A stretch of 64,000 nucleotides of DNA from WHSW01 sp033856255 (lineage in GTDB: Bacteria > Actinomycetota > Thermoleophilia > Solirubrobacterales > 70-9): assembly GCA_033856255.1 (NCBI GenBank), contig JAWVFH010000037.1, positions 19,921 to 83,920 of the forward strand, read 5' to 3'. Made by a program: the position numbers and the translations under genes. The notes under the pieces were generated by a model. It had not been told where the DNA came from. It was given only the letters and a program-made list of their open reading frames with translations, and ran no database searches. Shown here in pieces: positions 15,332 through 23,940 of this stretch (its first letter is position 1; each line of letters starts with the position of its first letter).

Positions 15332-15402
15332 CTCCCCCGACTGGATTCGAACCAGTACGCCTTGATTAACAGTCAAGTATGCTGCCATTACATCACGGGG
15401 GA
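15332..15402 (-). tRNA. tRNA-Asn (anticodon GTT)
   Basis: Minus-strand cloverleaf: acceptor TCCCCCG pairs fully with CGGGGGA, D-stem ATGT/GCAT, anticodon stem CTTGA/TCAAG with loop CTGTTAA (anticodon GTT), and T-arm ACTGG-TTCGAAT-CCAGT. The D-loop is unusually short and the D-arm lacks the common AGCTCA sequence. No CCA is encoded. Confidence 0.9.
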
Positions 15403-15450
15403 TCGACGTGACCGTCACACAAGTGTCACGCGCCGGGGGATTGTAGGGGT

Positions 15451-16134
15451 CTAGCTGTCGAGCTTGAGGTGGCCGACCTCCACGGCCGCATGGCAGTTGG
15501 CGCACAGGAGGACGCACTTCTTCGCCTCCTCCCGAAGTTGCTCGATTGAGCGACACACCCCGCGGAGGGAGAGCGCGAACGACTTCTTGCCGGGTTCCAG
15601 ATGGTGGAACTGCAGCGCGGCCAGGCAGCGGTCATACCCGCAGATCTTGCAGCAGCCGCCGGCCTCCTCCACCAGCTTGGCTTTGGTGCGGCGACGCCAT
15701 TCGGCGACCCGGTCGATCCGGCACTGCCCGCAGCGGGCGCGGCCGCTGTTCTCGATCACGAAGGTCGTCCAGCCGTGCTTCTCACAGTCTCGGAAGAGGG
15801 TCCGCTCGCCCGCTTCGATGGCCTTGGTGATCGCCTCGCGACGGACGAGGTGCGGGCGCGGAAGCCCGTATTTCTTGATCCAGTAGCGGACCGTGGTCAT
15901 GCTCACGTCGAGTCGCTCGGCGATCACCGCGAGGGTGTTCCCTTGCTCGACGAGCGCCTTGAGCTCGTCCCGCGGAATCCCGCCCTTGCTCGCATGCTTC
16001 GCTCGACCGTGGGCGGCCATGCCGTACTTCGAGACCCAGTAGCCGACCGTCGACGGATGGCGACCAACCAGCGCCCCGATCTGATTGAGCGAAAGTCCCT
16101 GGGCGAGGTATTCGCGTAGGAACCGTTTCTCCAT
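15451..16134 (-). CDS. HTH-HNH endonuclease (homing-endonuclease-like)
   Basis: A 227-residue protein. Residues ~1-40 and ~55-92 are two similar helix-turn-helix units (LSLNQIGALVGRHPSTVGYW and LAVIAERLDVSMTTVRYW). A short Cys pair (CGQC, ~138) precedes the C-terminal HNH nuclease (~160-220): CCKICG, the catalytic LQFHHLEP and CVLLCANCHAAVE give the zinc cysteines and the HH...H core. Free-standing HTH-HNH proteins are usually homing or phage-derived endonucleases. It lies 48 bp from tRNA-Asn. There is no intron or intein host nearby and no partner methylase. Confidence 0.88.
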   Translation of the reverse strand: MEKRFLREYLAQGLSLNQIGALVGRHPSTVGYWVSKYGMAAHGRAKHASKGGIPRDELKALVEQGNTLAVIAERLDVSMTTVRYWIKKYGLPRPHLVRREAITKAIEAGERTLFRDCEKHGWTTFVIENSGRARCGQCRIDRVAEWRRRTKAKLVEEAGGCCKICGYDRCLAALQFHHLEPGKKSFALSLRGVCRSIEQLREEAKKCVLLCANCHAAVEVGHLKLDS

Positions 16135-16193
16135 GGACCCATCGTGCCACCCGGTTCCGACGGAAAGCGAACGTATGTTCCCCCCCTTGTCGG

Positions 16194-17963
16194 TCAGGAC
16201 TGGGTGCGGGCGATGCGCTCTGTGAGCTCGGCGCGGCGGCGCTGGAGGTCGACCGGGGGCGGGGCGCCGTTGGCATCGGCGGCGGCGATCTCGTCGTCGA
16301 CCTTGGCCCGCTCGAGCTCCAGGAAGCTGAGCTCCATCGCCTCGGCGCTCGCCGGCTCCTCGTCCGCGCGCAGCTTCAGGTCGGCGACGTAGGAGAACAG
16401 CTCCTCGTCATCGCGGGAGAGGCCCTCCATCGGGTCCTCGAGATGGTCTCGCAGCCACACACGCGCGCGGGCCGCGGCGGGGCGGGAGAAGTGGGCGTCG
16501 GTGAGCTTGTCGATGAACGCCTCGCCCTCGGCTGGCAGCTTCACGCACATCGCCAGCAGCCCCAGCTCGCGGCGCTCGCGCGAGTTCAGCGCCCGCTGCG
16601 GGGCCGGCCGCCCGGGCTCCTCGGCGGGCTCGGGCGCCGGCGCCGGCGGTCCCCCCCGCCCCGCCCCGGCCGTCCGGCGCGCGACCAGTCCGGGGTCGGC
16701 GTCGAGCCGGTTGGCGACCTCGCGCATCAGCTCCTCGCGGGTGATCGAGTCCGGCATCGCCGCGATCACCGCCACCACCTCGTCGAGCGCCCGATCGCGG
16801 CCCGCCGGCGAGGACAGGTCGCCGTCGTCGAGAAGCGTGTGGACGTGGAAGACGGGCAGGTCTTCGGCCGCCTCGATCGCGTCCCGGAACGCGGTCGCGC
16901 TCGCCCCGTCGCCGCCGGCGAGCAGGTCGGCGGGGTCCTCGCCCTCGGGCATCCGCGCGACCCGCAGCCGCAGCCGCTTGCCTCCCACCGTCTGCGCGCG
17001 CAGCATCGCCTCGCGCCCGGCCCGGTCGGCGTCGAGCGCCAGCACCGCCTCCTCGGCGTACCCCGAGAGCAGCTTTACCTGCTCGGGCGTGATCGCCGTG
17101 CCCATGATCGCCACCGCGTCGCGGATCCCGGCCTGGTGGCAGGCGATCACGTCGGTGTAGCCCTCGACCACCAGCGCCCGCCCGCTCTTGACGATCTCCG
17201 GTCGCGCCCGCTCGATCCCGTACAGCGTGCGCCGCTTCGAATACAGCTCGCCCTCCGGCGAATTGACGTACTTCGGCTTCTGGTCGGGCAGCAGCGCCCG
17301 CGCCCCGAACCCCTGCACCCGCCCGCGGGCGTCGCGGATCGGGAACACGATCCGCGAGCGGAAGCGGTCGTAATGGCCCCGCCCCTTCTGGCTCTTCAGA
17401 ACGAGGCCCGCCGCCTCGATCTCCGCCACCGAGTACCCGGCCTGCTGGCCGCGGAGCAGGACCGTGTCCCACGTCCCGGGCGCGCAGCCGACCCCGAAGT
17501 CCGCCAGGGCCTCTGCCTTCAACCCCCGCCCCTCCAGATACTCGCGCGCCCTCGCCGCCTGCGGCGCGTCGCGCAGGAAGGTGGAGTAGAAGCCGGCGGT
17601 GCGCTCGAGCAGCTCGATCAGCCGCGAGCGCTTGCGCCGCTGCTCCTCGGCGCGTGGGTCCTCCGACTCGCGCTCGAGCTCGACGCCGTAGCGATCGGCC
17701 AGCGCCTCCACCGCGTCGGGGAACGCCAACCCCTCCTTCTCCTCGACGAACTTGATCACGTCGCCCCCCACCCCGCAGCCGAAGCAGTGGTAGAGCTTCT
17801 CCGTTTGGTCGACCGAGAACGACGGCGAGCGCTCGTCGTGAAACGGGCACAGCCCCGTGTATCGCGTCCCCGAGCGGCGCAGGTCGGTGTGCGCCGAGAT
17901 CACCTCGACGATGTCCGACGCCTCCTTCACCCGCTCCACCGATCCGGCGGTGAACAGCGCCAT
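16194..17963 (-). CDS. dnaG: DNA primase DnaG
   Basis: A 589-residue primase that makes RNA primers at the replication fork. The N-terminal CHC2 zinc finger is intact (CPFHDE, Cys39/His42; CFGCG, Cys60/Cys63). The RNA polymerase core follows (~120-240), then the TOPRIM domain (VVEGYTDVIACHQAG, about 250-330, with ALDADRAG carrying the acidic metal ligands). The C-terminal ~150 residues would bind DnaB helicase. Its ATG shares one base with the dgt stop (TGATG), so dgt-dnaG form a coupled pair. Confidence 0.97.
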   Translation of the reverse strand: MALFTAGSVERVKEASDIVEVISAHTDLRRSGTRYTGLCPFHDERSPSFSVDQTEKLYHCFGCGVGGDVIKFVEEKEGLAFPDAVEALADRYGVELERESEDPRAEEQRRKRSRLIELLERTAGFYSTFLRDAPQAARAREYLEGRGLKAEALADFGVGCAPGTWDTVLLRGQQAGYSVAEIEAAGLVLKSQKGRGHYDRFRSRIVFPIRDARGRVQGFGARALLPDQKPKYVNSPEGELYSKRRTLYGIERARPEIVKSGRALVVEGYTDVIACHQAGIRDAVAIMGTAITPEQVKLLSGYAEEAVLALDADRAGREAMLRAQTVGGKRLRLRVARMPEGEDPADLLAGGDGASATAFRDAIEAAEDLPVFHVHTLLDDGDLSSPAGRDRALDEVVAVIAAMPDSITREELMREVANRLDADPGLVARRTAGAGRGGPPAPAPEPAEEPGRPAPQRALNSRERRELGLLAMCVKLPAEGEAFIDKLTDAHFSRPAAARARVWLRDHLEDPMEGLSRDDEELFSYVADLKLRADEEPASAEAMELSFLELERAKVDDEIAAADANGAPPPVDLQRRRAELTERIARTQS

Positions 17964-18976
17964 CAGAGCTTCGACTCCTCGGGCAGCGCCACGCGCCTGA
18001 AGGTTGCGATCGCGAAGCGGTCGGTCATTCCCGCGATGTAGTCGGTGACCCGCTGCAACTCTTCCCCCTCGGCCGGCGCGCCGTCGAGGAAGTGGTCGAA
18101 GAGCCCGCTCAGCGTCAGGTGCACGCGGTCGTGCTCGCTGCGCGCCTCACTCCCCAGGTACACCTCGTCGAACATGAACTTGCGCAGCCTCAGCATCGCC
18201 CCCCCGACCTCCTCGGACTGCGCGATGTCGCCCGCCTCGCTCGAGCTCTCGACGATGTCGCGCACGAGCGTGTCGATCCGCGCCGCCCCGGTCGGGCCGA
18301 GCAGCTCGATCTGCTTCGCCGGCAGGTCGGCCTCGTCGAGGATCCCCGCACGTACGGCATCGTCGATGTCGTGGTTGATGTAGGCGACCCGGTCGACCAG
18401 GCGCACGATCCGGCCCTCGAGCGTCGCCGGCTTGCTCGGGCCCGTGTGGTTGAGGATCCCGTCCCGCACCTGCTCGGTCAGGTTGAGCCCGGCCCCGTCG
18501 CGCTCGAGCACGTCGACGACCCGCAGCGAGTGGAGGTTGTGCTTGAACCCGTCCGCCCCGCGCTCGCGCAGCGTCTGATCGATCGCCTCCTCACCGATGT
18601 GGCCGAACGGCGGATGGCCGAGGTCGTGCCCGAGCCCGATCGCCTCGGTCAGGTCCTCGTTGAGCCCCAGCGCACGCGCCACCGTGCGGGCGATAAAGCA
18701 GGTCTCGAGGGTGTGCGTGAGCCGGGTCCGGTAGTGATCGCCCTCCGGGGCGATGAACACCTGCGTCTTGTGCTTCAGCCGCCGGAACGCCCTGGAGTGC
18801 GCGATCCGGTCGCGGTCGCGCTGGAACGGGGTCCGCACCGGGCTGTCGCGCTCGGGCTCGCGGCGCCGCGCCGGATACGACGGCGTCGCCAGGCTCCACA
18901 GGTACTCGTCCTCCCAGGCGCGCACGCGCTGCTCCAGCGCGACGGCGGCGGGCGGCTGAGAACTCGCGTCGGACAA
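17963..18976 (-). CDS. dgt: Deoxyguanosinetriphosphate triphosphohydrolase-like protein
   Basis: A 337-residue HD-domain dNTPase. The metal-binding HD signature is complete: R-LTHTLE (~87), GLGHDLGHPPFGHIGE (~112-127) and the later YINHDIDDA (~197). An N-terminal RTPFQRDRDRIAHSRAFRRL split over the line of the strand marks the nucleotide-binding arm. It hydrolyses dNTPs to the nucleoside plus triphosphate. TTG 18976 is the only start that keeps the N-terminus. Coupling to dnaG links dNTP control to primer synthesis, and this order recurs in Actinobacteria. Confidence 0.95.
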   Translation of the reverse strand: MSDASSQPPAAVALEQRVRAWEDEYLWSLATPSYPARRREPERDSPVRTPFQRDRDRIAHSRAFRRLKHKTQVFIAPEGDHYRTRLTHTLETCFIARTVARALGLNEDLTEAIGLGHDLGHPPFGHIGEEAIDQTLRERGADGFKHNLHSLRVVDVLERDGAGLNLTEQVRDGILNHTGPSKPATLEGRIVRLVDRVAYINHDIDDAVRAGILDEADLPAKQIELLGPTGAARIDTLVRDIVESSSEAGDIAQSEEVGGAMLRLRKFMFDEVYLGSEARSEHDRVHLTLSGLFDHFLDGAPAEGEELQRVTDYIAGMTDRFAIATFRRVALPEESKL

Positions 18977-19002
18977 GTCCGATCAAATATAGGCTCACGG
19001 GC

Positions 19003-19758
19003 GTGAGCGGAACCGCCCTCGTCACCGGAGCCTCGTCGGGAATCGGCGAGCAGTTCGCCCGCCAGCTCGCCGCCCGCGGCCACGACCTCGTGCTCGTCGC
19101 CCGCCGCACCGACCGTCTCGAGGCCCTGGCGGCCGAGCTCGCGACCGAGACGCACGTGATCGGCTGCGACCTCGGCGCCGACGCCGCCTCGCTTCCCGCC
19201 CGGGTCGCAGAGCTCGGGGTCGAGGTCGAACTGCTGGTCAACAACGCCGGTTTCGGCGGCCACGGCCGCTTCCTCGACGGAGCCGAGGGCCGCGACGCAG
19301 AGATGGTCCGGGTCAACTGCGAGGCGGTCGTCGTGCTCACCCGCGCCTTCCTGCCCGCGATGGTCGAGCGCGGGCGCGGCGGCGTGATCGTCGTCGCCTC
19401 GACGGCCGGCATGCAGCCGCTGCCCTACGAGACCGTCTACGCGGCGAGCAAGGCTTTCGCGCTCAACTTCACCGACGCCCTGCACGCCGAGCTCAGGGGC
19501 ACCGGGGTGCGTTGCATGTCGGTCAACCCGGGACCGGTGGCGACCGAGTGGCAGGCCGTCGCCGGCTTCGACGACAGGTATTCGGTGCCGGGCAAGATCG
19601 GCCCCGAGCAGGTCGTCGCCGAGTCCCTCGCCGCCTACGACCGCGGCGCCCGCTCGATCGTCCCGGGCACCCTGATGCGGTGGATGATGCGCGCGGCCCA
19701 CGCTCCGCGCGCGGTCAAGCTCCGCCTGATGGAGCGCCAGTACCGGCCCGGCGACTGA
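19003..19758 (+). CDS. Short-chain dehydrogenase/reductase (SDR)
   Basis: A 251-residue SDR with TGASSGIG (residues 8-15), NNAGFGG (~80-86), the catalytic Ser in VVASTAGM and YAASK (~145-149). The ARRTDR stretch after strand 2 suggests NADP(H). A C-terminal tail with WMMRAAHAPRAVKLRLM is typical of DltE/YqjQ-type SDRs. A TATAGG box at 18988-18993 lies only 9 bases before GTG 19003 and there is no Shine-Dalgarno, so the mRNA may be leaderless. The stop abuts the stop of the convergent GGDEF gene. Confidence 0.92.
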   Translation: MSGTALVTGASSGIGEQFARQLAARGHDLVLVARRTDRLEALAAELATETHVIGCDLGADAASLPARVAELGVEVELLVNNAGFGGHGRFLDGAEGRDAEMVRVNCEAVVVLTRAFLPAMVERGRGGVIVVASTAGMQPLPYETVYAASKAFALNFTDALHAELRGTGVRCMSVNPGPVATEWQAVAGFDDRYSVPGKIGPEQVVAESLAAYDRGARSIVPGTLMRWMMRAAHAPRAVKLRLMERQYRPGD

Positions 19759-21783
19759 TCAGGCTGCAACGAGCTCGAGGTCCGCTGGACGAGCCGCGAG
19801 CTCGGGCACCGAGATCACGTCGCTGAACGCCTCGACCACTTCGGGGTCGAACTGGGTTCCGGCGCAGCGGCGCAACTCGGCCAGCGCCTCACTCGCAGTC
19901 AGCGGCCGCCGGTAAGGGCGGAGCTGGGTCATCGCGTCGTACGCGTCGCAGACGAAGACGATCCGCGCGGCGAGAGGGATCTGCCCGCCGGCGAGCCCGT
20001 CCGGGTATCCGGCCCCGTCGAAGCGCTCGTGAGTCGCGCGGATGATCGCGCCGGCGGGCGCGAGCGCGGGCGCGCTGCCGACGATCTTCTCTCCGAACAC
20101 CGTGTGCAGGCGCATGAACTCCCATTCGTCCTCATCGAGGTGCTCCGGCTTACGCAGGATCGCGTGCGGAATCGCGAGCTTGCCGATGTCGTGCAGTGCG
20201 GCCGCCGTGCGCAGCAGGTTGAGCTCGCCCGCGTTGATGCCGAGCCGGCGGCCGACGGATACGGCCAGGGTCGCGACGTCCGCGACATGTCGGCCGAGGT
20301 CCGGATCGTGCGCCTCGAGCGCGGCGATGAGGACGTCGACGCTCTGCCGCCCCGCCGACTCCCGCCGACCGTCCTTGGCGGCGTACATGCGTCGGTCGGC
20401 GAGTCGCAGAACGTCGGTCGCGTCAGACGCCTCGGCGGGACAGGATGCCGACCCGAACGACGCCGTGACTACGAACCGCTCGCCGCTCTCGACGACCGCC
20501 GCGGCGACCGCCCCCACCTCGCCCTCGTCCCCGCCATGGCCAAGCAAGCAGAACTCGTCCCCGCCGAGGCGGTAGGCCTGCGTGGAGGCGGCGGAGGCGC
20601 GTTCGAGCGAGCACGCGATCCGCCGCAGCAAGCCGTCCCCGGCGGCGTGACCATAGGTGTCGTTGTAGTGCTTGAACCCGTTGAGGTCGAGCAGCGCCAG
20701 GTAGGACGGCTCGCCCGCGGCGATCCTCGCACCCAGGTCGCCGATCAGCGAGCGCCGGTTCGCCAGGCCGGTGAGCGCGTCGGTGCGTGCCTCGACCTCG
20801 CTCGTTCGCAGCAAGCGCTCGATCTGAACACGGTCGATCGCCGTCCGCGCGAGCACCAGACCGAGCGTCGCCGCGGCGAGCACCATTGTCACCGGGTGGG
20901 TCCCGTCGATCGACGCCTCGATCAGCACCGCGGTGGCGATCGTGCCGCCGACGAGGGGGATCGCCACCCGGCGACGCCTGGTCAGCGAAGCCTCGACGAC
21001 GCGCGCCGGGGGCAGCGCCGTCGCCGCGGCTATGGCGACCGCCGCGGCCAGGAACGAGATCTCGATCACGCCGCCGAAGACATAGGTCCCCCGGGCGCCC
21101 TGCACCAGGAAGCCGCCGTCGCCGAGGGCGAAGAGGACGAACCCGATCGTCAGGGCGAGCAGCTCGCCGCGCAGCCGCTGGGCGCCGATCCCGATGAAGA
21201 CGATCATCGTCGCGATCAGGGCGAAGTCGCAGATCGGGTAGCTGAGGTTGGTGAGCAGGGCCGCGAGCGGGTATCCCTGCGCGCCGTCGAGCACTTGGGT
21301 GATCACGACCGCGACGTAGAGCGTTGCCAGCGCGGCGACGCCGATCGCGATGTCCAGCGTGGTGCCGAGGTCGAGCCTCTGCCGGCGGGAGCGGCCGAGC
21401 AGGATGAAACCCGCGATGTAGAGCACATAGTCGGTGAGCCAGAACGCGTCCGCGGCGGACGGGTAAGGCGGCGACTTGTCGGATGCGTAGAAGAAGGTGT
21501 AGATCAGGTTGGCCGTCACCCAGCAGAGCTGAGCCAGGCCGAAGGAGATCCAGGCGGCGCGCTCCTCGCGCACCCGCGCCGCGCGAAGGAAGCAGGCGAT
21601 CCCGGCGAGCAGGATCACCCCGTTGTAGAGCCATAGTCCGAACAGCAGGTCCTCGCCGTTGGCGACGGGGTCGATGAGCCCGTGCGCGGCGAAGATCACG
21701 GTGCCGAGCAGGCAGGCGGCGACGAGCAACCACGACCACCGTACCGTGGACGATCCGGTTCGCTCCGTACTTACGTCCGCCAT
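19759..21783 (-). CDS. Membrane-bound GGDEF/HD-GYP cyclic-di-GMP enzyme
   Basis: A 674-residue protein. Residues ~15-310 contain about nine hydrophobic segments forming a 7TM/MHYT-like sensor. The GGDEF domain (~325-480) keeps an intact active site (YRLGGDEFCLL) and the DLNGFKHYND substrate loop. The HD-GYP domain (~490-655) has LHDIGKLAIP, ATHERFDGAGYPDGL and CDAYDAMT. Both synthase and hydrolase domains look catalytically competent, which is uncommon since GGDEF is usually paired with EAL. It may switch c-di-GMP synthesis and breakdown in response to a membrane signal. Confidence 0.95.
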   Translation of the reverse strand: MADVSTERTGSSTVRWSWLLVAACLLGTVIFAAHGLIDPVANGEDLLFGLWLYNGVILLAGIACFLRAARVREERAAWISFGLAQLCWVTANLIYTFFYASDKSPPYPSAADAFWLTDYVLYIAGFILLGRSRRQRLDLGTTLDIAIGVAALATLYVAVVITQVLDGAQGYPLAALLTNLSYPICDFALIATMIVFIGIGAQRLRGELLALTIGFVLFALGDGGFLVQGARGTYVFGGVIEISFLAAAVAIAAATALPPARVVEASLTRRRRVAIPLVGGTIATAVLIEASIDGTHPVTMVLAAATLGLVLARTAIDRVQIERLLRTSEVEARTDALTGLANRRSLIGDLGARIAAGEPSYLALLDLNGFKHYNDTYGHAAGDGLLRRIACSLERASAASTQAYRLGGDEFCLLGHGGDEGEVGAVAAAVVESGERFVVTASFGSASCPAEASDATDVLRLADRRMYAAKDGRRESAGRQSVDVLIAALEAHDPDLGRHVADVATLAVSVGRRLGINAGELNLLRTAAALHDIGKLAIPHAILRKPEHLDEDEWEFMRLHTVFGEKIVGSAPALAPAGAIIRATHERFDGAGYPDGLAGGQIPLAARIVFVCDAYDAMTQLRPYRRPLTASEALAELRRCAGTQFDPEVVEAFSDVISVPELAARPADLELVAA

Positions 21784-21849
21784 GCCCGTCCATCGGCGCG
21801 TGGCGCCGGCCCGGGCTCCGTACCGGCCACCGAGTCGAGCGGGTGGCGA

Positions 21850-22593
21850 CTACGCGGCCGCGCGCAGCTGCACGTGCGCGTGATGCTCGAGCGTCTCGGT
21901 GATCGCGCGCTCGGCCTGGCGCAGCGCCCGGTCGCCGGCGTCCGGCGTCTGGGCGAGCGGCCGGCCCAGCGCCTCGACCATGAACCCCTGCGCCTCGCCG
22001 GAGAACGGGAAGCCGCCGCGCTCGCAGGCCGCGCAGACGACGCCGCCCGCCGCGCCGGAGAAGCCGACCAGCTCGTCCGCTTCGCCGCAGCGCGCGCAGG
22101 AGGCCAGCTCGGGCGAGAAGCCCGTGGCGAGCGCCAGCTTGAGCCGGAAGGCGAGCGCGGTCGAAAGACCGGCGGCGCCGTCGGCGCACCGGTCGCCGGC
22201 CAGCGACTCCGACCCGTCGAGGATCGTCAGGTAGCGGCAGAGCAGGTTGTAGGCGGCCGGGTTCGCCTCCTCGCTGTCGCAGAGGCGCAGGACGGCATCG
22301 CAGGCGCGCGCCGCCGCCCCCAGCGCCGGGCCGTCGGCGCGCAGGTTCGGGTGGCCGGCGATCGTGTTCGCCGCGGTCACCGTCATCAGCTCGCCGCGCC
22401 CCTCGTGGAGGATCAGGTCGAGGCGGAAGAACGGCTCCAGGCGCCCGCCGAAGCGCGAGCGCGGCTTGCGCACGCCCTTCGCGATCGCCCCGATCCGGCC
22501 CCGCGAGGCGCTGTAGAGGTGCAGGATCCGGTCGGCCTCGCCGTAGCGGATGCTGCGCAGGACAATCGCCTCCGTCTTCACCTTCCCCGGCAT
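21850..22593 (-). CDS. recO: DNA repair protein RecO
   Basis: A 247-residue protein with the N-terminal OB fold (KTEAIVLRSIRYGEADRIL, residues ~6-24; GKVRKPRSRFGGRLEPF region) and helical C-terminal domain. A four-cysteine zinc site is present (CARCGE, ~160; CAACE, ~182). RecO loads RecA on SSB-coated ssDNA with RecR and anneals strands. The next gene upstream is a cupin 48 bp away. Length and motifs are normal. Confidence 0.95.
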   Translation of the reverse strand: MPGKVKTEAIVLRSIRYGEADRILHLYSASRGRIGAIAKGVRKPRSRFGGRLEPFFRLDLILHEGRGELMTVTAANTIAGHPNLRADGPALGAAARACDAVLRLCDSEEANPAAYNLLCRYLTILDGSESLAGDRCADGAAGLSTALAFRLKLALATGFSPELASCARCGEADELVGFSGAAGGVVCAACERGGFPFSGEAQGFMVEALGRPLAQTPDAGDRALRQAERAITETLEHHAHVQLRAAA

Positions 22594-22641
22594 CAGGCGG
22601 AGCTTGCCCGACTAGCCGGACGGCAATCGCCGGCGCCGGAG

Positions 22642-22995
22642 CTAGGAGGCGTACGTATCGGCCCCCAGGAAGTGCAGGGAGACGTAGGGCTCGTCGCCAA
22701 CGACCCAGCTGTCGTGGTCGGGCGGGACCGCGAACACATCACCGGGCCCCATCACGCCCTCGTAGTCCGGGCCGGCGACCGCGGCACTCCCGGAAATCAC
22801 GATCCCGAGGTGCTCCACCTTGCAGCGATCGTCCGGTGACTCGCCGACGTGCTCACTCCATCGCCAGCCCGGCTCGTAGGTCGCCCGGCCAAGGGTCATG
22901 CCGCCGACCTGGATCAACTCGAAACGCCCGTACGGGAACTCCCGCACCTCGTCGGGCTCCTCGAAGCGCCGCAGCAGGAACTCGTCGATCGCCAT
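22642..22995 (-). CDS. Cupin domain protein
   Basis: A 117-residue single-domain cupin. The first cupin motif is degenerate (WRWSEHVGES...CKVEHLGIVISG) but retains two His and a Glu-like metal set, and the second is present (GPGDVFAVPPDHDSWVVGDE). It probably binds a metal and a small ligand in the cytosol. No substrate is indicated. It sits 9 bp from the P1 peptidase gene and may be co-transcribed with it. Confidence 0.85.
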   Translation of the reverse strand: MAIDEFLLRRFEEPDEVREFPYGRFELIQVGGMTLGRATYEPGWRWSEHVGESPDDRCKVEHLGIVISGSAAVAGPDYEGVMGPGDVFAVPPDHDSWVVGDEPYVSLHFLGADTYAS

Positions 22996-23004
22996 GTCCG
23001 CAGC

Positions 23005-23940
23005 CTAGGACCCCGCCGCGTCGCGAATCGCCGCCGCGGTCACCGTCGCGGCCAGCGTCCCGACCGCCAGGCCGACGAAGCGGTCGGCGGCGACCGGCAT
23101 CCCGGACGCGATGCAGAACGCGACGTCGCCGTCGACGTCGGAGAACACCGGGTCGATCGCGCGGGCGACGCCGGCGCTCGCCATCCGCGCCACGCGCGAG
23201 CAGGCGGGCTTGTCGAGCGGCGCGTCGGTCATCACGCAGACCAGCGTCGTGTTGCGCTCTTCGAGCTTCGTCCAGTCGGGCAGCTCCGTCATCGCGGCGA
23301 TCGCGGCGGCCGTCGACGCGGGTCGATCGGCCCCCGGCCGGATCCCGGCCAGCACGGCACCGTCGGCGCCGATCACGTCGCCGAACGCGTTGACGACCGC
23401 GATCGCGGCGACCCGGTGGCCGAGCCCGGTCGTCGCTGCGGCGTAGCCGAGCCCCGTCGGGGTGGCGCTCTCGCGGCCGGCGATCTTGCCGACCGCGGCC
23501 CCGGTGCCGCCGCCGACCCGGCCGCGCTCGGGCACGCCCTCGGCGGCCGCCTTACAGGCCGCGTAGCCCGCCGCGGCGTCGGGGCGGGCGCGCGGGTCGC
23601 CGGTCGCGAGGTCGTAGATCACCGCCGCGGGCACGATCGGCACGAGGCCGCCCGGGGTCGCGTAGCCGCGCCCGTTCTCCTCACACCAGCGCATCACCCC
23701 GTCGGCGGCGCCGAGGCCGAAGGCGCTGCCTCCCGTGAGACAGACGGCGGTCACCTCGGCCGTGCCGGCGAGCGGGCCGATCACGTCGGTCTCGCGGGTC
23801 CCGGGGCCGCCACCGCGGACGTCGACGCCGCCCCTGGCGCCGGGTGGGGCGATCACCGCCGTGCACCCGGTCACCCCGGCGGCGTCCGTCCAATGTCCGA
23901 TCAGGAAGCCCTCGGGAGGGGCGAGCAGATGGGGGCTCAT
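23005..23940 (-). CDS. P1 family (S58, DmpA-like) peptidase
   Basis: A 311-residue Ntn-hydrolase of the DmpA/BapA superfamily. It shows TVCLTGGSAFGLGAADGV-type substrate loop (residues ~62-80), GGGTGAAVGK (~147-156) and the autoproteolysis site before the nucleophile in ERNTTLVCVMTDA (~235). Such enzymes self-cleave to alpha and beta chains and act as aminopeptidases on D-Ala or beta-amino peptides. The start ATG overlaps the mutM stop (ATGA), so translation is coupled with mutM although the functions appear unrelated. Confidence 0.9.
   Translation of the reverse strand: MSPHLLAPPEGFLIGHWTDAAGVTGCTAVIAPPGARGGVDVRGGGPGTRETDVIGPLAGTAEVTAVCLTGGSAFGLGAADGVMRWCEENGRGYATPGGLVPIVPAAVIYDLATGDPRARPDAAAGYAACKAAAEGVPERGRVGGGTGAAVGKIAGRESATPTGLGYAAATTGLGHRVAAIAVVNAFGDVIGADGAVLAGIRPGADRPASTAAAIAAMTELPDWTKLEERNTTLVCVMTDAPLDKPACSRVARMASAGVARAIDPVFSDVDGDVAFCIASGMPVAADRFVGLAVGTLAATVTAAAIRDAAGS

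Noticed and set aside
20029..21636. 535-aa plus-strand frame opposite the GGDEF/HD-GYP gene
   Set aside because: Antisense shadow of a gene with complete catalytic motifs; no recognisable protein features.
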